A DNA stretch of 47,077 bases from NCBI GenBank assembly GCA_947283485.1, contig CAMYOU010000009.1:1-47077 (forward strand), read 5' to 3'. Positions 41,180 to 47,077 of this stretch are shown here, one piece after another (the first letter of the stretch is position 1; each line of letters opens with the position of its first letter). Under the pieces are notes generated by a model. That model made no database searches, was not told the DNA's origin, and saw nothing but the letters and a program-made list of their open reading frames with translations. A program made the translations under genes and the position numbers. This DNA comes from an uncultured Peptostreptococcaceae bacterium (GTDB taxonomy: Bacteria; Bacillota; Clostridia; Tissierellales; Peptoniphilaceae).

Positions 41180-42271
41180 CTACTTCCGGGATTCGAGCGT
41201 TTTAAGAAAATCGAGGCTCTCCTTGTTGATTTCCCGGAGAATCTCATAGGCGGGGGCGGTGTCCGGTTTGCCGCCGATTTTTTTGTCCAAAAAACGCGTA
41301 AGGACAGGCGATATGAGCGAAAGATCGGTAAGACCGAGGTGTCCCGCGCCTGCGATGTGCCGATTCCGAAATTTGCCGTTCGCCCCGTCGAGATAGGCCG
41401 CATTTCGCGCATAGATCGGCACTTCGTTTAGTTTTCCGTAGAGCGCGTCGGAATAAAAATGGAGCACGGGAATCGGATATTCCGTTGCGGTAAAGAGATA
41501 CTTCCCGTCCTCGACGCCCGTGATATCCCCGACATAGGGGCCTTCGAGCGCAATGACGCCGAGGATCTCGTCGGACCGCTGTCGCCCGACGGCGAGTGCG
41601 GCAGACGCGCCGAGAGAATGCCCGGAGAGAATCACACGATCGGTGTCGATCCACGGACTAAGATCGCTCGTCCCCTGCAAAACGCCGTCGAGGACCGTAT
41701 TGAGATCGTCCACGCGCACGCCCATCCATTCCCGAAAGACTTCGAGCGTACCCTCCGGATCCTCGGAACCCGGAGAGCGCATGACCGACTTGAAAAAATC
41801 TCTGTCAATCCTCACGTTCTTCCCGTTCGAAAGTTTTGCCGTGAACGAATGATGCGGATGCGAGAGACTCAGGACGACATACCCGTGAGACGCGAGCTCT
41901 CGGAAAAGCGATTCGTTCGACTGCGCCACGCCGAACGATCCGTGTGAAAAAACGACGAGCCCGTAGCCGCCTTTGGCAGGTTTATGAGGTCGATAGACGA
42001 GAACCGGCACTTCGCGCACCTCTCCGTCCGTCGTCATTTTCTGATCGCGCGGCACATAAGTAAAAAACGCCTTCTCTTCGACGACTTCGTACTCTCCCGT
42101 CGTCGGTAAAGGCGGATCAAACGGAAAGAGGAAAGTATACGTCGCAAAGAGCATCCCCGCGAGCGCGACCGCGAGATAGAGGATCTTCTTCCTCCACGGC
42201 CTGATCTTCCGAAAGACAATGACCAAGAAAACGACGGCAAAAAGAATCGCCATCATGCCCCATATCTTCAT
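41180..42271 (-). CDS. Membrane-anchored alpha/beta hydrolase (PAF-acetylhydrolase-like)
   Basis: A 363-residue hydrolase with two N-terminal membrane helices (about 5-20 and 29-48) that place the catalytic domain probably outside. The oxyanion loop is HGSFG (110-114), the nucleophile Ser219 in GHSLGA, and the catalytic His311 in GAGHLGLTD. The arrangement resembles platelet-activating-factor acetylhydrolase/dienelactone-hydrolase-type enzymes. The start overlaps the stop of the next hydrolase gene upstream (ATGA at 42268-42271), and AAAGGAG lies eight bases before it. An ester or lipid substrate is likely but unknown. Confidence 0.88.
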   Translation of the reverse strand: MKIWGMMAILFAVVFLVIVFRKIRPWRKKILYLAVALAGMLFATYTFLFPFDPPLPTTGEYEVVEEKAFFTYVPRDQKMTTDGEVREVPVLVYRPHKPAKGGYGLVVFSHGSFGVAQSNESLFRELASHGYVVLSLSHPHHSFTAKLSNGKNVRIDRDFFKSVMRSPGSEDPEGTLEVFREWMGVRVDDLNTVLDGVLQGTSDLSPWIDTDRVILSGHSLGASAALAVGRQRSDEILGVIALEGPYVGDITGVEDGKYLFTATEYPIPVLHFYSDALYGKLNEVPIYARNAAYLDGANGKFRNRHIAGAGHLGLTDLSLISPVLTRFLDKKIGGKPDTAPAYEILREINKESLDFLKTLESRK

Positions 42272-43440
42272 CGCAAATCTCCTTTCGTCTCCGCATCGCC
42301 GGTTGTCCCTTCATCCGCACGCGCATCCGCTTGACACAAGGTCACGAGCTCAAAGACGGACTCGATAAATGCCTTCGGTAAATCCGCATGGATATTGTGA
42401 TCGCACGCATAGCCCGACCGGAGGACACTCCCGCGGATACATTCGCGCACTCGCTCCGCGTCCTCGTCGTCCATCGCCGAGAGCAAAACACCGTTGCGAT
42501 CGACATAGCTCGGCGCCGTTTTTCTCGGAGGCGCGACGTGTAAAATCACTGTCGGACAATCGATGCTCCGAAGGGTCGATTCCGTGTCAAAACCCTCGAA
42601 CCACGAAAAATCATAGAACATCTCGCCGAATCTCAGATCATACGCGCCCGTCCCGTCCTCGAGATTGCGCGTCCGAAAAACCAACTCGTTGAGTCGTGCG
42701 GCAGGCGGCAGATACCAGAGCATCGGCATTTTGCCGCTCCCTGTGCGAATCCGCTTCCCGTACGGCTTCTCGACCGCGGAGACCCACACATTCTTGCCGC
42801 CCTCATTAAAGATCTCACGCAGATACGTGTGTCGGAGATAATAGCTCGTGTAGTTCGTCTCCTCGTCCTGTCCGAGAAAATCGTGCATCAGGCGAAATTC
42901 GAGATACGCGAGAGTCTTCTCCGCCCGTCCGCGTTCCGTCGAGAAGAACGGCCCGTCCTCGAGCAAGAGTCCACGCACGCGCCCTTCTCCCGCCGCCGCC
43001 ATCGCCGCCGCAATGAGAGCCCCTGAGGAATGTCCCGAGAGCATCACGCGCTCTCCGATGACTTCGTCCACAAAACGTAGGAAATCATCGCGCATCGACA
43101 CGAGCTTGTAACGGGCGGGATCCTTCGACGAACGACCGTGCCCGTAACAATCGACCGCAAAGACATGAAACGATCGCGCAAGTTCCGGCAAGACCCGAGC
43201 ATAGTCCTCTTTGGAACCCGTCTGCCCGTGGATGAGAAGCAGGGCCGCCCCGTTTGCCGGCCCCTCGAGATACGCGATCTCATGACCGTCCGGCGTCCGA
43301 TACATTTTTTCCGCAAAACCCGCCGCCTTGCCTTTCGTCTCCAAAAAACAATCGTTGCCGTAATCGTAATGGAGATTGCGATACGCAAAAGCGCCGACGA
43401 GAACCGCCGCCACGACGATCGCTCCCAATAGATAAATCAT
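42268..43440 (-). CDS. Membrane-anchored alpha/beta hydrolase
   Basis: A 390-residue hydrolase with one N-terminal membrane helix (about 3-20). Catalytic features are HGQTG (71-75, oxyanion), DCYGHGRSS (97-105), the nucleophile Ser138 in SGHSSGA, and a late His in DHNIHADLP. I chose the ATG at 43440, six bases after AAAGGAG; two upstream in-frame ATGs would place that site inside the gene. The stop overlaps the start of the second hydrolase, so the two are made together, yet they are not close paralogues. They may act in series on a lipid or polymer; this is inference. Confidence 0.88.
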   Translation of the reverse strand: MIYLLGAIVVAAVLVGAFAYRNLHYDYGNDCFLETKGKAAGFAEKMYRTPDGHEIAYLEGPANGAALLLIHGQTGSKEDYARVLPELARSFHVFAVDCYGHGRSSKDPARYKLVSMRDDFLRFVDEVIGERVMLSGHSSGALIAAAMAAAGEGRVRGLLLEDGPFFSTERGRAEKTLAYLEFRLMHDFLGQDEETNYTSYYLRHTYLREIFNEGGKNVWVSAVEKPYGKRIRTGSGKMPMLWYLPPAARLNELVFRTRNLEDGTGAYDLRFGEMFYDFSWFEGFDTESTLRSIDCPTVILHVAPPRKTAPSYVDRNGVLLSAMDDEDAERVRECIRGSVLRSGYACDHNIHADLPKAFIESVFELVTLCQADARADEGTTGDAETKGDLR

Positions 43441-43823
43441 ACGCATCTCCTTTCCCATTTTTCATCACGCTTCGAGCCTCCGCACAGTTGCCGAGACACG
43501 AGCCTTCATCTTTTCTTTATTATAATCCCGATTCCCCGCACATCGATGAAACTTTCGTAAAATCTTCCGCATAAATGCAAAAGCAAAGCAAAAAAGACCG
43601 CGGATCGATCCCGCGGTCTCCTATGATTTTGATCTTCTGCTTGCCGTCCGCTCTGCGAAAAGACGCGCGGATCGTGCGATGTGTCCCTCTCGCACACTTC
43701 TCCGTCCGCCGTCTCCCCGTTCTTTGTCCCCGTCCCCGCGCTCTCGCCGCACCGTCCGCGCGGACAAAAAAAGAAAAATGCTCACGCGAACTTACGCGAT
43801 CCATTTTTCTTTCGTCGGTTTTC
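43441..43823. other. Intergenic region with promoter and terminator
   Basis: A minus-strand TATAAT (43519-43524) about 80 bases before the hydrolase pair is a likely -10; the -35 is not clear. A terminator for the genes on its right lies at 43590-43619. I see no gene in the remaining sequence. Confidence 0.5.
43590..43619 (-). terminator. Intrinsic terminator downstream of the small membrane protein
   Basis: Minus-strand GACCGCGG, loop GATCGAT, CCGCGGTC followed by T-run; perfect 8-bp GC-rich stem. Confidence 0.85.
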
Positions 43824-44169
43824 CTATTCTCTTGTCGAGGATTCTTTGCCATGCGCGGCGACGACGATCCCTCCGAGGATCCCGCAGACGAGTCCGATTT
43901 CCGCGCCGATGGGTAGCCAAAAAGGAATTTTCTCGGTGAAGATCCCGATCACGATGCCGATCCCCGCGCCGAGAGGCAGTGCCAACGCGATCCCGAGACT
44001 GATGCTCTCGTCCATCCGCGCGCGTTTTCTCGCAATGTTTGCTCTCTCCATGCGCGCTCGTCTCGTCGCATGGCGGTTGTCGCACCGCGTATCCGCGTCT
44101 TTCTTCGCGGATCCGACACGGTCACAAGGTCGCCTTGTCGTACATGCCTTGGTCATTCGCTCGTTCATA
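43824..44169 (-). CDS. Arg-rich, Gly-zipper small membrane protein
   Basis: A 114-residue protein that I do not recognise. The first about 55 residues are soluble and very basic (Arg/Lys-rich, with cysteines). The rest is two membrane helices with many glycines (LALPLGAGIGIVIGIF and GAEIGLVCGILGGIVVA), which suggest tight helix packing. Its ATG (44169) overlaps the stop of the methyltransferase-like gene (ATGA), with AGGAA upstream, so it is co-translated. An internal start nearer the helices is possible. No function can be assigned. Confidence 0.65.
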
Positions 44170-44668
44170 TCGTTCCTACTTTTCTCGGAAACCAAGGGAA
44201 CACGCGATTCGTCCGCGCGGCATAGCGCGCATACGCTTCCCCGAATCGCTCGAGAAGCCACTTCTCTTCCGTGTGTTTCATAAGCACCGTCAGGAAAATC
44301 CATAGAACGATCGGCACGACAAGGAGCGTGACGTTGGCGCGGGTGAGTAAAATCCCCGTGAAGAGTAGAAAAAACGCACTGTATACGGGATGACGCACCG
44401 CCGCGTACACACCCGTCGTCACGAGTTTGCCTTCCTCCACACGACGGAGAATTTTCCCGAAGAGGACCGCCCACACCCAGAGGACGACGCCGAGGACGAT
44501 CGAGAGCACACCGAGCGCGATAAAAAACGTGCGCCCGTGTGCGCAGGGACGAATGGCATAGATGCCGAGATGATCGAGAACCAAAGCCGCTGCCGTGAGA
44601 AGCGCGGAGACGAGAACGTAGACGGGCCCCACGCCGTAAGCGGACATTTTGGATGATTGCGTGTGCAT
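44165..44668 (-). CDS. Isoprenylcysteine carboxyl methyltransferase-family membrane protein
   Basis: A 167-residue membrane protein with about four to five helices. The C-terminal half has the ICMT/phospholipid-methyltransferase pattern: LVTTGVYAAVRHPVYSAFF (about 82-100, SAM-binding RHP) and EEKWLLERFGEAYARY (about 132-147), followed by RVFPWFP. Bacterial members methylate unknown lipids or small molecules. GGGGGAG before the ATG supports the start. It is coupled to the small membrane gene downstream. A -10 TATAAT on the minus strand (44710-44715) may be its promoter. Confidence 0.9.
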   Translation of the reverse strand: MHTQSSKMSAYGVGPVYVLVSALLTAAALVLDHLGIYAIRPCAHGRTFFIALGVLSIVLGVVLWVWAVLFGKILRRVEEGKLVTTGVYAAVRHPVYSAFFLLFTGILLTRANVTLLVVPIVLWIFLTVLMKHTEEKWLLERFGEAYARYAARTNRVFPWFPRKVGTI

Positions 44669-44878
44669 AGCTCCCCCTTTTTTAGCAAACCGTGTGTAGA
44701 CTTTTTTGTATTATACCGTAGGATTGCCGTCTCCGCTCATCGAAAAACGCAAGGAAAAGGCGATTGTTTCGAATTGGATGAGAAGATGGAGGAGCGAGGA
44801 ATGAAAGAGGCTTCACAAGGGAAAAGCAAAGTTGTGCCCGATGGCAAACGCCTTTTCCCGAAGCGGACGCCGTCGTCG

Positions 44879-45334
44879 TCACGGATGGGTCGGTTTCGTT
44901 CCGACCGTCGCGACGGCAACACGCCATCGCTCGTAGAAGAGGTCGTTTTTGAGAAAGACGAGTCCTGCCGAGCCGAGTGCCGAGCCGAGCCCCGTGTAAA
45001 ACCATGCGATGAACGCGTCCGGCAAGATCCCGAACGCGCGAATGCCGATCCCCACGCTCATCATGCACCCCATGACGACGAGTCCCTTGCGGTCGAAGAA
45101 ACGCCAGAACGGTTGTTTCTCCCGATACGCGACAATCCGCGCCGTATGTCGATGCGTCATCCCGAGAAACATACGTTCAAAGACGAGAAAAACCGCCACC
45201 GAGAGTGCGTATTCGTACCACACGCGCTCGATCACGCGATACGCGAAGAATCCGATCCGCGCGACATTGACACCCGCGATAAGCCACACCGCCCCCGCGA
45301 TGAATAGAAGCGTCCTCTGTTTGACACGCCACAT
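44879..45334 (-). CDS. Small integral membrane protein coupled to marR
   Basis: A 151-residue protein with about four membrane helices (starting TLLFIAGAVWLIAGVNVARI, about 8-27) and a mid-chain basic loop (THRHTARIVAYREKQPFWRF). I do not recognise the family. The ATG at 45334 follows the marR stop by one base and has GGAGGTGTGAG before it, so it is the second gene of the MarR unit and is probably what the regulator controls, perhaps as a resistance or stress membrane protein. This role is inference. Confidence 0.8.
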   Translation of the reverse strand: MWRVKQRTLLFIAGAVWLIAGVNVARIGFFAYRVIERVWYEYALSVAVFLVFERMFLGMTHRHTARIVAYREKQPFWRFFDRKGLVVMGCMMSVGIGIRAFGILPDAFIAWFYTGLGSALGSAGLVFLKNDLFYERWRVAVATVGTKPTHP

Positions 45335-45335
45335 C

Positions 45336-45779
45336 TCACACCTCCCGCCCGTTCTCAGCCGCAAGATGTGCCTCGGCGTTCTTGCAAATTTTCTCAAAAA
45401 TGCGCCGATATATCGCCCGCTCCTCGTCGGTGAGACCCGCGAATAACTCCGTCTTGAGTTTTTCCCGCAGTGCCGTTCCCTCCCGCGCAATGAGGATGCC
45501 GTCCTCCGAGAGAAAAATTTCGATCCGCTTCTTGTTCTCCGGGCAAGTCCTCCGCTCGATGAGCCGCTTCTCCTCGAGGGCGGCGAGTGCCAGCGAGACA
45601 TGCGATTTCGTCGCGCGACGCAGACGCACAATCTCCGCTGCCGTCTTCACCGTCGGATTTTCCACGAGAAATAAAAGCACCTCGTATTCCATCCGCGTAA
45701 GCCCGTGCCTTTCGCACAACGAGCGCGTGAGCGCATCGTAATAGTACGTGATCATCTTGTGCCGATCCCAAAATTCCAT
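45336..45779 (-). CDS. MarR-family transcriptional regulator
   Basis: A 147-residue winged-helix regulator of the MarR type. Helices lead to LTRMEYEVLLFLVENP (about 27-42), the recognition region AAEIVRLRRATKSHVSLALAA (split over about 47-67), and the wing RRTCPENKKRIEIFLSEDG with the conserved basic/hydrophobic pattern. The start at 45779 has AAGGGG eight bases upstream; a GTG nine bases earlier is less likely. It forms a unit with the downstream membrane gene. A perfect palindrome at 45810-45829 over its -10 indicates self-repression. Confidence 0.92.
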   Translation of the reverse strand: MEFWDRHKMITYYYDALTRSLCERHGLTRMEYEVLLFLVENPTVKTAAEIVRLRRATKSHVSLALAALEEKRLIERRTCPENKKRIEIFLSEDGILIAREGTALREKLKTELFAGLTDEERAIYRRIFEKICKNAEAHLAAENGREV

Positions 45780-45809
45780 GCCGCACACCCCTTATGTTTT
45801 TTCGAACGT

Positions 45810-45829
45810 ATCGTTCTATTTAGAACGAT
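45810..45829. promoter_or_regulatory. Palindromic operator of the MarR unit
   Basis: ATCGTTCT, spacer ATTT, AGAACGAT: perfect 8-base arms overlapping the -10 edge and the transcription start. Length and position fit MarR operators. Confidence 0.8.
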
Positions 45830-45857
45830 TATAAATCCGCCCGCGAGCCTTTGTCAA
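45828..45857 (-). promoter_or_regulatory. Promoter of the MarR unit
   Basis: Minus-strand TTGACA (45852-45857), 18-base spacer, TATAAT (45828-45833); near consensus, so strong when not repressed. Confidence 0.8.
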
Positions 45858-45891
45858 CAAAAAACCGCGGGGAGATTCCCTCGCGGTTTTA
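45858..45891 (-). terminator. Intrinsic terminator of the 298-residue membrane protein gene
   Basis: Minus-strand AACCGCG(A)GGGA / TCCC(C)GCGGTT with a small internal mismatch, followed by T-run. Confidence 0.75.
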
Positions 45892-45946
45892 CATCGGTCC
45901 TTCTTTTTCTTCTCCATGGACGCGCGTTTCGGGAAGCTTTCCGTCG

Positions 45947-46843
45947 TTACGATCTGTCCCGGACGACCCCGAGAAAGAGCGTGAAGACGAAGAGAAAGAG
46001 CGCGAAGAGCGCGTAGACCGGTCGCGCACGGAACACGCCGAGTCGAGCGAGCGCAACGAGACAATACCCGTACAGTGTCGACCAGAAGAGAAGAAGTACC
46101 GGGTCTTTTCTCCCTCCGAGCGTCAGCGCACCGCGAAGAAGCACGAGCCGACGCACGAGACTTGCGAGGATCCACGACCATAGCGCGATGAAACTTACGA
46201 AACTTGCCCATTCGTCCGTTACGCCGTCGAGATAGAGAAAGACCGCGGAACCCGCTGCAACCACCGCCACCGCCGCGCAGGCGATCCCGATCATCCGAAG
46301 TACCTCCCGTGCGAGCGATCCGCGCGGACGCTTCTCATTGCACAGCGAAAAATGGACAAGTGCGGGCGTCTCGAAGAGATAGCCGAGAAAATTCACCCAG
46401 ATCACACTCATCCACATGTGATGATCAATCGCAAGCGTAATCGGTCGTCCCTCCCAGACCCAGAAACCGCCGTCCAGTCTGATCGCCGCCACATCGAGAA
46501 GAAGATCCATCGACACGACGAGCCAACCCGCAAGGAGTGCCGTTTGGAGAGGCTTGGTGTGGAATTTTCGCGCAATCCTGAGCGCACAAACCGCCACCCC
46601 GCCCCACATAAGCCCACCGAAGAACGGAAACTGATTCGGAACCCTCCCGATACTCACGTAGAACGCCTGACTGTAGTGGTACACCTCCGTGAAACGCACC
46701 GCCCCCAGTTCCAGGACAAAACCCGCAAGTGCCCCCGAGAAAAATACTTGCAACTCGTGCCACGTCTTTTTCGCGACGATATCCGCCACGAGAGCCGTCG
46801 TCAGGATATAACATATGATCTCAAACGCATGAATCCAATGCAT
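45947..46843 (-). CDS. Multi-spanning membrane protein, possibly CruF/DUF422-like
   Basis: A 298-residue protein with about seven to eight membrane helices. Segments such as LDVAAIRLDGGFWVWEGRP (about 117-135) and IWVNFLGYLFETPAL (about 148-162) recall the D-P/A ... GFW-W ... NFLG pattern of carotenoid-hydratase-like (CruF/DUF422) proteins. The resemblance is moderate and the usual carotenoid genes are absent here, so I do not assign that activity. AAGGAGGGGG before the ATG at 46843 fixes the start. Confidence 0.75.
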   Translation of the reverse strand: MHWIHAFEIICYILTTALVADIVAKKTWHELQVFFSGALAGFVLELGAVRFTEVYHYSQAFYVSIGRVPNQFPFFGGLMWGGVAVCALRIARKFHTKPLQTALLAGWLVVSMDLLLDVAAIRLDGGFWVWEGRPITLAIDHHMWMSVIWVNFLGYLFETPALVHFSLCNEKRPRGSLAREVLRMIGIACAAVAVVAAGSAVFLYLDGVTDEWASFVSFIALWSWILASLVRRLVLLRGALTLGGRKDPVLLLFWSTLYGYCLVALARLGVFRARPVYALFALFLFVFTLFLGVVRDRS

Positions 46844-47077
46844 GCTTCCCCCTCCTTGTTCCGTGTACATCTTCCCCCGCCGTTCGGTACGCGGCAACGA
46901 TCTTCGTTCCCTTTCATTCTATCACGCCCGCCCGAGCCGGGCATTGTAGACATCGGCAAAACACAAAACGCGAGACAAATATCCCCACACAAACGCGAGC
47001 GATTGCACCGTGAGCGTAGCGCGGGCACGTTCCCCAAGGGTGTGGGTGCGGACGGGGCGCGGGGACTGATGCGGGGG
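46844..47077. other. Right-edge intergenic region
   Basis: No gene, hairpin with T-run or clear promoter is visible between the membrane-protein start and the window edge. The last 60 bases are very GC-rich. Confidence 0.5.

Noticed and set aside
47036..47056. GGGTGTGGGTGCG at the right edge, matching the DNA for the AGVGA end of the Cna_B protein
   Set aside because: No stop codon follows in that frame and no exported ORF leads into it; the match is short and GC-rich, so it is probably chance.

Overview
The window looks like a chromosomal segment of a Gram-positive, probably anaerobic Bacillota. Evidence: a SufCBDS-SufU system, AGGAGG ribosome sites before nearly every gene, an NlpC/P60 wall hydrolase, Cna_B/G5/InlB-type surface proteins, and no outer-membrane genes. 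Most of it is GC-rich, with UCG/GCG/CGC-rich codons. That would suit a higher-GC member of the Peptoniphilaceae/Tissierellia type, but this is inference; no rRNA or tRNA is present to settle it.

Region 1 (1-7972) is clearly AT-rich. One minus-strand operon encodes two IlvD/Edd-family dehydratases, a GntP-type permease, a DHDPS/KDG-type aldolase and an IclR regulator. The gene set matches the E. coli yjhIHGF kind of sugar-acid cluster, with a second dehydratase. It has a near-consensus promoter (6860-6888) and a terminator (187-213), and is bordered on the right by a decayed IS30-family element (7005-7972). It looks horizontally acquired.

Region 2 (8000-15980) is GC-rich housekeeping: sufC-B-D-S-U plus an O6-alkylguanine-DNA alkyltransferase, a DtxR-family metal regulator with a clear palindromic operator and a small partner gene, a stand-alone ATP-cone protein, and a CaiB-type racemase/CoA-transferase.

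Region 3 (15950-19680) holds two tandem exported proteins with near-identical signal peptides and C-termini (ending IPKAGVGR) around unrelated middles. A third exported protein with Cna_B repeats (37027-39378) ends IPRAGVGA. None has the hydrophobic helix and basic tail of an LPXTG anchor. Two of the three genes are preceded by about 210-nt leaders. Each leader has an extended -10 promoter, a conserved CAAAG..TTGACAAAGATG block that looks like a leader-ORF start, a 4- or 8-bp tandem repeat inside that ORF, and a terminator-like hairpin before the structural gene. Repeat number would set the leader reading frame. In the second case the leader ORF reads through the hairpin and ends in an ATGA overlap with the structural gene. 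I propose this as a candidate phase-variable attenuator and consider it the most interesting content of the window.

Region 4 (19740-36990) contains a ZIP metal transporter, a lipoprotein coupled to ispE, a YwaF-type membrane protein, an SH3b-NlpC/P60 hydrolase, another lipoprotein, an FMN reductase, a small gene coupled to ppx and ppk (polyphosphate metabolism), a FadH/2-enoate-reductase-like flavoenzyme, a DUF454 protein and a CydDC-like ABC pair.

Region 5 (39720-47077) contains a DUF2254 membrane protein, two coupled membrane-anchored alpha/beta hydrolases, an isoprenylcysteine-methyltransferase-family protein coupled to a small membrane protein, an autoregulated MarR gene coupled to a small membrane protein, and a multi-spanning membrane protein. 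Most transcription units end in recognisable intrinsic terminators.
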